The notes under the pieces: model-generated
What the model was told of the DNA's origin: nothing
Databases searched by the model: none
What the model saw: the letters and a program-made list of their open reading frames with translations, nothing else
Shown here: positions 13,663-21,117 of the stretch, piece after piece
How positions within the stretch are numbered: the first letter of the stretch is position 1
How the letters are laid out: the number at the start of each line of letters is the position of its first letter
Translations under genes and position numbers: made by a program
Virus record (IMG/VR): IMGVR_UViG_3300026199_000007
Location: 1-21,324 of that record
From: a virus
Reading direction: 5' to 3' (one strand)
Length of the DNA: 21,324 nt

Positions 13663-14723
13663 CCTATCTGACCAATGGCAGGAAGTTCAAATTGATCGTG
13701 TCCTTCTGCCTTCAACATTGCAATATCTTTTTCTGCATCAGCAAAAATCTTTTCCCCGTTAAGAGAGACACCACCAGGCAGTTGAACATTCTGAAACTTA
13801 ATTAAATTCTGACCCCATTGTCTTTTAATAAGAGCAGTAGTATATGGTTTAATCCATCTGTCATTATATACTTGAGTAAACTCTTCTGGATTGAGCATAC
13901 GATAACAATCGATAAGGATGTAATTACCTTTCACTATCTTTGCTGGATCTATATCAAGAAACAATCTATCTTGTTTTTGACTCCATCTATACTCAACTAA
14001 CTGTCCAGTATTGACAATTCTATCAAGAGTCTCAAAGTACTGACGAATCATATAATAGTTCGTCATATCAAAATTACCAAAAGCAAATCCAGATGAAAAT
14101 GAGAATATATCCATCAAGAAATATTGGTTACTCAATCCAAAGAGATCATTACGAACCCAATTAGATGACACACCAAATACTTTTGATATTCCTAATACAT
14201 GATCAGGAACCTTTAAATAATTATTCCTATTCTCCCAGATACTATCACTATCAACAGATCTAACTGTTATAGTTGCATCAGTGTTGCCACCAGAAACGGT
14301 AATAGTATCTCCAATCTCATAATCCTGACCATCAGCATTGACCAGTATCTTTGTGATCGCACCATTAGTAGTTGAGATATTTAATGTTAACCCAGTACCA
14401 CTACCACTAGTAGATGTTGCAACAGCAGTAGCATCAGCATAATTTGACCCACCATTGGTTACAGTATATGTAACAACACCCTCATCACCAGGTAACGAAA
14501 CTAATTGATCAGAACCTTTAAACCTTTCTACATCATCTGCAGTAATATGATGCTTAAGAAACATTCTTTCGATACCATCATAATGACGCTCGTGAAAATA
14601 CTGCAAGGCATCGTCTATTAAATCCTCTATCTGGTCGTCATCTACATTGACTTCCAGAACAGGAGCACCTAATTTCCTCAGACAGTACTCCTTTAATTCT
14701 GCTCTACTGGATGGTTGTGCCAT
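13659..14723 (-). CDS. 13: Neck (head completion) protein gp13
   Basis: In T4, gp13 binds the portal after packaging and, with gp14, forms the neck. The protein is 354 residues (T4: 309). The N-terminus is typical (SRAELKEYCLRKLGAPVLEV, then DDDQIEDLIDDALQYFHERH and YDG). After the insertion come FSSGFAFGNFDMTNYYMIRQ, YRWSQKQDRLFLDID and the TQVYNDRWIKPYTTALIKRQ block followed by WGQNL, which are gp13-like. Residues 83-157 are a Gly/Thr/Asn-rich insertion with two copies of a GGSNY / GQDYEIGDTITVSGGN pattern also found in gp18. The AAGGAGAG ribosome site is about 7 bases before the ATG. The gene starts 12 bases after the 1714-residue gene stops and overlaps gp14. Confidence 0.94.
   Translation of the reverse strand: MAQPSSRAELKEYCLRKLGAPVLEVNVDDDQIEDLIDDALQYFHERHYDGIERMFLKHHITADDVERFKGSDQLVSLPGDEGVVTYTVTNGGSNYADATAVATSTSGSGTGLTLNISTTNGAITKILVNADGQDYEIGDTITVSGGNTDATITVRSVDSDSIWENRNNYLKVPDHVLGISKVFGVSSNWVRNDLFGLSNQYFLMDIFSFSSGFAFGNFDMTNYYMIRQYFETLDRIVNTGQLVEYRWSQKQDRLFLDIDPAKIVKGNYILIDCYRMLNPEEFTQVYNDRWIKPYTTALIKRQWGQNLIKFQNVQLPGGVSLNGEKIFADAEKDIAMLKAEGHDQFELPAIGQIG
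14253..14477 (-). repeat. Beta-repeat module inserted in gp13 (two copies)
   Basis: gp13 residues 83-157 hold copy one (YTVTNGGSNYADATAVATST, then TGLTLNIST) and copy two (GAITKILVNADGQDYEIGDT, then ITVSGGN and TITVRSV). The second copy resembles gp18 GNGQYLVGDSITIDGGN followed by TFEITAI. The insertion falls between the conserved N-terminal helices and the rest of gp13. Confidence 0.75.
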
Positions 14724-14735
14724 TAATATCTCTCC

Positions 14736-17700
14736 TTATGCTTGTGCTTCTGCCCAACGTAGGTTAACTGTCGCATTAATCGCGTTACCAGACGTTAGAT
14801 AAGCATTGATCGCTAGAACATCAGGACCGTTGGGGAATGTACCACGTCCACCAATTGGAGTATTGGTAAGTTCTTTCAGTTCTGATAGGTCTAGGTTGTC
14901 TCTTTCACCACCACCAGAGGCAGTAAAGGAGAATACCTGTTCTCCAGGAATTGCTGCAGTAACAATTGGTGCAAAAGTATATGTAGTATTTCCAGCAGTA
15001 CCAGGAGTAGTTCTGTCAGATAGGTAGAACCATACTCTAGTGCTATCATAGTTGTAAATGTTAGCAACAGTAGCACCACCTTTTAGACCACCACCAGAAA
15101 CTTCCCAACCAATCTGCACACCAGCAACATCTACTCGATTAAATACAACCCAGTTTGTATTATAAGACTGGTTATTAGCGTTAGGAGCAGTAATTGCTGA
15201 AGCAACACCCTCCCATGTAACGTCAGAACCAGATGCAACTTGTGCGAATGATGGTTGTCCACCAGCACCACCAGTATTCAATCCTCCCCATTTAATATCT
15301 GTAGGATCAGTGGGATAATTTTTTGGATTCATAACACCCTCAATAACCACACCCTGTGAAGATGATCCACCCTGTGTAGTAATCTCAATGTTCTTGAGTA
15401 GTAATTGTGCTCGGTTGATTAATTCTCTTTCTCCTAGGTCTCCAGTAACAGAGTTAGAAACACTAGGCGACAAACGAATTAGGAAAATAGCACTCTTAGT
15501 AGTTGAAATTTGAACTTCCTTTTCTTGCCAAGAGAAGAGATAACCACGATCTTCATCAAATCCACCATCAGTTAGGAATGCAGAACCCCAGTGGTTAATC
15601 TGTGGTGTAGCAGTAGTTGATAGTAGAACAACACCACTACCTTTAGTGTGAGCAATAGCAGATCCTGCAGTATAAGTTCTTTGTGCTCCACCAGCAAAAT
15701 TAGTATGAGTTGCTGCTCTGGAAAGACCACTCAAAATATTATCATTTTTGTGAGTATAATTAATAATCTCATTATTCATAATCAATGTACCACTATTAGG
15801 GAATAGTGTTCCGTCTTCTAATGTCATTGTCTCTTGAGTTTGATCCATTGCAACTGCCACTCTTCCTCTCGCACCTTCGTTAATAACCTCATACCTAACA
15901 GGTAAATTACCAGAACGCATAAATGCTTCGTTGTTTCTATTGTTATTCTTTAATCTATGTAAGAAAACAAAGTTACCATCCGGTCCTCTAAACATCCAAT
16001 CGATGAATCCTGCTCCATACCATGAGTATTGGAATCCCATCATCTGCATCTTCGTGATGTCCGTATTATATCCAGACTTACCTGTACCATCTGCTTTATC
16101 AATATTCCACTGACTTTGTGGAATAAGAATTTCTTTTGTCAATGCAGCTTTTACATTAGAGACTGTAGTAACTCCTCTATAATCAGGATTCATATACAAC
16201 CTTGTGTTATTATCAATCTCTGTAATGAGATGACACATACCACGTAAAACAATCCTATCACCAACTTTTAACTGTTCAGTAAACTTGGTATTAATACCAG
16301 TAAGTTCATTACTATTTGGCGTAGCAGTTACTGTACCAGCAATTTGATATGTAGAAGACCTTAATCCACAGGAAACAATATCCCCATCATACTGAATAAA
16401 GATACCATTCTGATCATCAAAAGCACCAGCACGAACTGTAGCACCTTTCCACTTATAAAGTGAAACGATTGGTTGATCACCAAATTCTGCACTACTATGC
16501 TCTAGTACTTGGGTAGCAATAACAGTAAATGTAATCTCATCAATGACTGATGCTACAGCATAAGTACCAGCATAACCAGTAGATGTTATACCACGAAGTT
16601 TTACCTGTGCTCCAACCTGGAAACCATGATTCAAATCATCTGTTACAATTGTAATGATACTTCCAACTTCTGTACCGTTAGCCTCAACAGAACGCAGGTC
16701 GTAGTTTGGAGCAAACAAAGCACCAGTGGTATACATAATACCTTTACCTGATTGGTATCTAATATACTTTTTAGACTGCCTAACTGCTTGAGCACCATGC
16801 GATGGTGAACCAGTTCCTAGTTGCACACCACCATCAAATGGTCTATGTCTATAGAATGAATCTGTTCTTGGATATATCTTACCCGTTAGTCCATTAGAAA
16901 CACTACCAACAGATCTTGCTGTATATGATATTGAAGTTAATGACGGAACTTTATTAACATAAAACGGTCCTGAACACAAATTATGCCCAGATGAACTAGA
17001 TGTAATTGCTGATAAAATTGTATCTCCAGGAACCAAACCATGATTAGATGCAAAGGTAACTAATATTTGTGCAATTGCTGAATAACTTACTGTAGATCCT
17101 GGTCCAAGAACACTAGATGTGGGAGCAGATATAGATACTGCTGGATAGAAAGCAATAGCATCTCCTGATACTGGAGTACCAGTTGCTGTGACACCAGTAA
17201 TACCACCAACCCCACTAATATCAGTTACATCAATAGTCATATCATTTAGTGGTGATGTGCCGCCCAATATAGTACCCATAATATTAAATTGATATCCAAT
17301 TTTATATCCACTACCAGCAGTATCCACAGTGGGAGAATATACACCACCAAGAATTGCTGGAAGGAATTTTGCTCCAAAAGCAGTTGGGTTTGTGTAACGT
17401 TCTGTTAAAGTTTCACTACCATCTACAGGTGTACCAGTCTGCGAAATTCCAGTAATAGCACCAGAAGCAGTAACAGAAAGAACAGTAACAGTAACATCAT
17501 TGGTTACATCCACTCCACCCAATTTACTACCATTAATAGTAATAGTATCATTAATTGCATATCCACTACCTGGATTTACATAATTTACTGTATATGATGG
17601 TGTAGTAGTTGTATCAGAATTGGCAGTCATGACCGAAACTGTGAGTGTTTGATCATCAGCAGGATTGCCAGCAGCATCTTCTGTTAATACAGAGCATCCA

Positions 17701-19880
17701 AATTCGGATCCAGGAACTTTAGCAAATAAATCTATTATTGTATTATTAGATTGATTTGCTGCACTTACAGCATAACAAGGTGTTGGAAATCCAACATTCT
17801 GTTCGACAAGAGAATTGATTAATGTAATGAGTCCATTCCTTACATCAGATGGAGTATCATTAGCAACTGCAGTATACGTAAATTCAGAAGTATATGGTGT
17901 GCCGGAAACCGTTTCAGTAACAGTTACCTTGAATGTATCATCAACTTCAATCGGTCCACCAATAACTATCCGCTCAACTTTCTGTGTTGTAACACCAGCA
18001 CCAATCCGTTCAATTTGAAAAGAAGAATTGATACCAGATGCACTAGTGGCATCTGGTAATAAATTTGAATAACTTTGATCTGCAGGAAGACCTATACCAT
18101 ATGATTCAAAATTTGTAATTTCACCTGATCCACCAATTTCAGTAACGTAAATATCAAGATCATTTAAAGGAGATTGACCACCCAAAGAGTTGCCATAAAC
18201 AACAACTTTTTCTCCGATATTATAATTCGTCCCATCATTAATACTAGAAGAAGCAACTACAGGAGGAGTACCAGCAATGTTACTGTGAGTTGAATGAACA
18301 CTAAACGATGATATGTTACCAGCTGGTCCAACAGCGGTTATTTCAATTCTTAAATCATTACCAGCTTGTTCTACTGATGATCCAGTTCCTGGAGTACCAT
18401 CAACACCACCAACGGAAGATCCTATTATATTGAATACAACATTTCCAGTAGCAATATAGTTACTACCACCTGTATTCATAGTTACAGCATAACTAGGACT
18501 AGCTCCACCAGTTCTAACTACTGTAAATAACGCATCTAAACCTAACCCACTGTTGTTATCACCACCATACCAAGTTGGTGATTGATTAGCATATGTTGTT
18601 GTCTCATCTACGACAACAGTAGTATAAGCACCCTTTGTTCTAGCAACATTAAATAATGCTCCTTGTCCTAGTCCAAAATTCTGTGGAGTACCATCTACAG
18701 CACCAGAAATAAAACTGTTACCTGTTTTAGAAACTGTATATGGAGAAGATAACGTTACAACACTACCTTCAATATTAGTAACAAAAATAGTATCACCAGA
18801 TCCATTATTTAATGCAGCACCAATCTGAATATTTTGTGTATCGTTAAATGTGATTGTTGATACAGGTGCTGTAAATGAATTCGTAATATTAAGAGTAGTG
18901 TTAGTGCCAACAACACCAGTTACCTGTGTTCCTGATGCAACACCAGTACCAGATAAAGGAGCACCTACCGGAGGTAATGTAGATAAGGGTGCTATACCGA
19001 AAGTAACAGCACCTGAAGGTGTAGAACCTTCTGTCGCAAAGGATCCGGATGCGCCATTTGTTAGTACCGCAAATGTAGGAGTTGTTCCAATTTCAGCACC
19101 AGTGTAGAATCCAGCTTCTTTCAAAAATGTAAAACTAGATGTAAGCGATGTAGCAGGAGAAGTTCCTACCTTTGCTTTTGAATAATAATTAAATTGTTTT
19201 GAATTAGGAACAGAATTAATAATAAAAGAACCTTCAGCAGCAGAGAATCCTACAACAGAATCGGAAAGACCCTTAATACTAATAGGTTCTCCTACAGACA
19301 AACCATGTTCTAATTCTGTATCAATCGTGATTAAAGAAGGACCAATACCACCAGCACCTTGAGAAGCATCTGTAGTGATCGCAGAAACAGAAATATCAGA
19401 ACCAGGAATCTCGTAGATAGAAGGATAATTTCTTAATAGGTCAATACTTTGCCACTTCGTTGGTTGAATACCATACTCAAAGTCAGCATCAAGCATAGAC
19501 TCTGGGGCAGCAAAACGCATACGTTCGATAGCGTCTGTACCGAAGTCGTATGGTCTAACCCTTTGTTCTTCTGCTTCGACAAAAATCTGAACATCATCAG
19601 ATGATACATACGCTGTAGTATCATATAAGAAGGTAATAGTTGTTACACCATTAGTTCTGGAATCTTCATTTGGAAAATCTGGATCAGCGCCATCAGCAGT
19701 TTGAATAAACGAAACACTAACTTGTCTTAAGGTGTCACTGAAATTATATAAAACCTCATTCTTAGAAGTATTAGTAATCAACAAGAGTTGATCACTATCA
19801 TATTTACCAAGAAGTTTTAGTGTTCCTACACCAGCAATACCTGGAGCAAATACATAATCCCGAATCTGTTTCTTTGCCAT
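14736..19880 (-). CDS. Giant modular virion structural protein upstream of gp13 (fibre/baseplate type)
   Basis: This 1714-residue protein belongs to a type of large virion protein of marine T4-like phages that opens MAKKQIRDYVFxPGxxGVGT. I do not know its exact place in the particle. Residues 1-170 form a conserved start, ending near FGIQPTKWQ-like sequence (FEYGIQPTKWQSIDLLRNYP). Residues about 180-1130 are beta modules. There are HGLxVG modules at about 180-245, 935-1005 and 1073-1130, IxIG/VxGxGV modules at about 300-345 and 350-390 with another near 1590, and GxxYxIGD modules starting at 472, 550, 771 and 856. A conserved block RHRPFDGGVQLGTGSPSHGA then RYQSGKGIMYTTG precedes the C-terminal half, which has TPQINHWGSAFLTDGGFDED. 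The gene lies 9 bases after the fibre-like gene, with AAGGA before its ATG. It occupies the area where T4 has the whisker gene wac. Confidence 0.85.
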   Translation of the reverse strand: MAKKQIRDYVFAPGIAGVGTLKLLGKYDSDQLLLITNTSKNEVLYNFSDTLRQVSVSFIQTADGADPDFPNEDSRTNGVTTITFLYDTTAYVSSDDVQIFVEAEEQRVRPYDFGTDAIERMRFAAPESMLDADFEYGIQPTKWQSIDLLRNYPSIYEIPGSDISVSAITTDASQGAGGIGPSLITIDTELEHGLSVGEPISIKGLSDSVVGFSAAEGSFIINSVPNSKQFNYYSKAKVGTSPATSLTSSFTFLKEAGFYTGAEIGTTPTFAVLTNGASGSFATEGSTPSGAVTFGIAPLSTLPPVGAPLSGTGVASGTQVTGVVGTNTTLNITNSFTAPVSTITFNDTQNIQIGAALNNGSGDTIFVTNIEGSVVTLSSPYTVSKTGNSFISGAVDGTPQNFGLGQGALFNVARTKGAYTTVVVDETTTYANQSPTWYGGDNNSGLGLDALFTVVRTGGASPSYAVTMNTGGSNYIATGNVVFNIIGSSVGGVDGTPGTGSSVEQAGNDLRIEITAVGPAGNISSFSVHSTHSNIAGTPPVVASSSINDGTNYNIGEKVVVYGNSLGGQSPLNDLDIYVTEIGGSGEITNFESYGIGLPADQSYSNLLPDATSASGINSSFQIERIGAGVTTQKVERIVIGGPIEVDDTFKVTVTETVSGTPYTSEFTYTAVANDTPSDVRNGLITLINSLVEQNVGFPTPCYAVSAANQSNNTIIDLFAKVPGSEFGCSVLTEDAAGNPADDQTLTVSVMTANSDTTTTPSYTVNYVNPGSGYAINDTITINGSKLGGVDVTNDVTVTVLSVTASGAITGISQTGTPVDGSETLTERYTNPTAFGAKFLPAILGGVYSPTVDTAGSGYKIGYQFNIMGTILGGTSPLNDMTIDVTDISGVGGITGVTATGTPVSGDAIAFYPAVSISAPTSSVLGPGSTVSYSAIAQILVTFASNHGLVPGDTILSAITSSSSGHNLCSGPFYVNKVPSLTSISYTARSVGSVSNGLTGKIYPRTDSFYRHRPFDGGVQLGTGSPSHGAQAVRQSKKYIRYQSGKGIMYTTGALFAPNYDLRSVEANGTEVGSIITIVTDDLNHGFQVGAQVKLRGITSTGYAGTYAVASVIDEITFTVIATQVLEHSSAEFGDQPIVSLYKWKGATVRAGAFDDQNGIFIQYDGDIVSCGLRSSTYQIAGTVTATPNSNELTGINTKFTEQLKVGDRIVLRGMCHLITEIDNNTRLYMNPDYRGVTTVSNVKAALTKEILIPQSQWNIDKADGTGKSGYNTDITKMQMMGFQYSWYGAGFIDWMFRGPDGNFVFLHRLKNNNRNNEAFMRSGNLPVRYEVINEGARGRVAVAMDQTQETMTLEDGTLFPNSGTLIMNNEIINYTHKNDNILSGLSRAATHTNFAGGAQRTYTAGSAIAHTKGSGVVLLSTTATPQINHWGSAFLTDGGFDEDRGYLFSWQEKEVQISTTKSAIFLIRLSPSVSNSVTGDLGERELINRAQLLLKNIEITTQGGSSSQGVVIEGVMNPKNYPTDPTDIKWGGLNTGGAGGQPSFAQVASGSDVTWEGVASAITAPNANNQSYNTNWVVFNRVDVAGVQIGWEVSGGGLKGGATVANIYNYDSTRVWFYLSDRTTPGTAGNTTYTFAPIVTAAIPGEQVFSFTASGGGERDNLDLSELKELTNTPIGGRGTFPNGPDVLAINAYLTSGNAINATVNLRWAEAQA
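15651..15827 (-). repeat. Module in the 1714-residue protein resembling the gp15 C-terminal module
   Basis: Residues about 1352-1410 have the order MTLEDGTLFPNSGTLIMNNE, IINYT, loop, LSGLSRAATHT, then GSAIAH. The gp15 module has the same order of strand, acidic turn, xEI core, Arg-containing strand and His/Thr turn. This is a pattern comparison by eye only. Confidence 0.45.
16491..19343 (-). repeat. HGLxVGD module family in the 1714-residue protein (three copies)
   Basis: Three copies have their HG at residues 192 (ELEHGLSVGEPISIKGLSDS), 947 (ASNHGLVPGDTILSAITSSS) and 1085 (DLNHGFQVGAQVKLRGITST). Each is preceded by a beta strand with I/V-T-I/F and followed by G-(S/P/T)-(F/Y)-x-(I/V) and a V-x-x-x-x-x-F/Y strand. 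In DNA they cover about 19343-19146, 17078-16866 and 16664-16491. Confidence 0.65.
17181..18497 (-). repeat. GxxYxIGD module family in the 1714-residue protein (four copies)
   Basis: Copies begin at residues 472 (GSNYIATGNVVFNIIGSSVG), 550 (GTNYNIGEKVVVYGNSLGGQ), 771 (GSGYAINDTITINGSKLGGV) and 856 (GSGYKIGYQFNIMGTILGGT). Three share a following N-D-(L/V/M)-(D/T)-(I/V)-x-V-T strand and all end in G-x-I-(T/S). The first two are close together, then a spacer, then the second pair 85 residues apart. The turn is like that of the gp13 and gp18 insertions. Confidence 0.75.
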
Positions 19881-19889
19881 AATCCTTGT

Positions 19890-21032
19890 TTATCCTAGTG
19901 CGATGGAGAAAGCAGCAATTTTTGAATCAACATATCTACGTGTGGCAGCATCTGTTAATGCGATAGGCTCTGCAAGATTTGTTACCTTATTATTTAGAAG
20001 ATCTAAATCAGATGAAAATGACCCAGAAGTACCTGTAATGTTACCACCTGTAATGTTACCAGTGGATGGGTCAACAGCAAATTTATTTGCTCCCACTTCA
20101 AGAGTACCCGAAGTACTAAAACCACCAACAGAAGATATAGATCCTTGAGTAGATATTAAACCAGTTTCATTTGATATACTATATTTTTGAACATCAGTAG
20201 AATCGTGACCAACAACTGTTCCTCTTACATCAGTAGTTCCAGTTACATCAATTCCACTAGATGCTGTAAGTTTTCCTGTGAGAGCAGAAGTTCCAGCAAC
20301 CACAAGATCAGTACCAACATCAATACTTGTTCCAACATCTAAACTACCTGCAAGTGATAGGTCAGTAGTAATGACTGTGAAATTGAATTTAGCATATGCA
20401 GCAAATCCTATACCAGGATTATCTGACCAAACAATAACACTTTGATCTCCACGTACTTTAATATCAGTTCTCTGATATGTCTGTCTTGGATTTAAATCTC
20501 GGTGATACTCCATGTATTCAGATGAAGCAAGTGTTGTTTCGTTTTCCGAACACACACCCATTCTAATTCTGGCTGGATCAGCACTTTGATTAGTAATGAA
20601 AACATTTAATGTTGCTTCTTCACCACTGGGAACAGTGTATAAAACATAAGGAACTTTAATATTAGTTGTCTTCAGTGAATTAACAAATCCAGATGCTGTT
20701 GGATCATCAACCATCTGACCCTGAATAATAAAACTTGTGTCAGGGGAATCAGAATATACTACTAAATTTTGTTCGTCTGCATAATAAATGGATGCACTCT
20801 CATAACTCTCACCAGCATCAATAATATAATCGTAAATGATATATGCCGAAGGATCAAAATTTGTTAAGGATCCAGATGAAACACCAACTCTTATTCTAGT
20901 TGGGAATGGATTCTTATGAGTGATCGTAAGTTTTCCTTCAACTAACTTTCCTGCGTCAGCAGTATGCAAAACTTCTTTGTTTTTTGCAGTCGGAATTAAG
21001 GAACCTAAATAACCAAAAGTAGGATTCGTCAT
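19890..21032 (-). CDS. Tail-fibre-like virion protein with duplicated N-terminal domain
   Basis: This 380-residue protein appears to be a virion fibre or adhesin component. Residues about 1-110 and 111-222 are two related beta domains. In each a strand (KLTITHKNPFPTRIRVGVSS versus TLNVFITNQSADPARIRMGV) leads to a Y-x-Y/M-x-Y segment and then LVVYSDSPDTSFIIQG versus VIVWSDNPGIGFAAYA. Residues about 225-340 are short beta repeats rich in Gly/Ser/Thr (LSLAGSLDVGTSIDVGTDLV), like the shafts of trimeric fibres. The end, LDLLNNKVTNLAEPIALTDA followed by ATRRYVDSKIA, is a motif common near the ends of phage tail fibres. The gene is the first of the minus-strand cluster, behind an exact TATAAATA box and an AGGAAA ribosome site. 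The binding target cannot be told from sequence. Confidence 0.82.
   Translation of the reverse strand: MTNPTFGYLGSLIPTAKNKEVLHTADAGKLVEGKLTITHKNPFPTRIRVGVSSGSLTNFDPSAYIIYDYIIDAGESYESASIYYADEQNLVVYSDSPDTSFIIQGQMVDDPTASGFVNSLKTTNIKVPYVLYTVPSGEEATLNVFITNQSADPARIRMGVCSENETTLASSEYMEYHRDLNPRQTYQRTDIKVRGDQSVIVWSDNPGIGFAAYAKFNFTVITTDLSLAGSLDVGTSIDVGTDLVVAGTSALTGKLTASSGIDVTGTTDVRGTVVGHDSTDVQKYSISNETGLISTQGSISSVGGFSTSGTLEVGANKFAVDPSTGNITGGNITGTSGSFSSDLDLLNNKVTNLAEPIALTDAATRRYVDSKIAAFSIALG
19991..19997 (-). promoter_or_regulatory. Possible internal late box CTAAATA before the 1714-residue gene
   Basis: The minus-strand CTAAATA is about 110 bases before ATG 19880, inside the conserved LDLLNNK codons of the fibre gene. 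It matches the two other CTAAATA candidates but may reflect codon sequence only. Confidence 0.2.
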
Positions 21033-21054
21033 GTATTTTCCTGCTTGCGAATTT

Positions 21055-21083
21055 TATAATTCTATGTTATTCTTATTTATAAT
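21055..21083 (+). promoter_or_regulatory. Host-type -10 boxes (TATAAT) for the plus-strand epimerase gene
   Basis: Two exact TATAAT boxes on the plus strand (21055-21060 and 21078-21083) precede the epimerase ATG at 21118. Neither has a convincing TTGACA at the usual distance; the first has only TGTATT 17 bases upstream. The second overlaps the minus-strand late box. AT-rich context makes chance matches likely. Confidence 0.35.
21074..21081 (-). promoter_or_regulatory. Late promoter box TATAAATA before the fibre gene
   Basis: An exact minus-strand late box, 42 bases before the ATG at 21032, in the 85-base divergent gap. It is the only exact TATAAATA upstream of the fibre, 1714-residue and neck genes, so it probably heads that long late transcript. 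A further CATAAATA (minus strand, 21120-21113) lies over the start of the divergent gene and could be a second, weaker box. Confidence 0.75.
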
Positions 21084-21117
21084 TTAGGGTTTGAGCCACT
21101 GAAAGGAGTTGCTATTT

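Larger units (their letters stand above)
14995..18980 (-). repeat. IxIGxxVSGxG module family in the 1714-residue protein (three copies)
   Basis: Dispersed copies centre on residues 304 (PVGAPLSGTGVASGTQVTGV), 354 (IQIGAALNNGSGDTIFVTNI) and 1590 (VQIGWEVSGGGLKGGATVAN). Each continues with a strand of T-x-V-x-L-(S/T) type and then Thr/Gly and T-x-x-F. Positions in the DNA run from about 18980 down to 18715 for the first two and about 15130 to 14995 for the third; the interval between them is not repeat. Confidence 0.5.
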
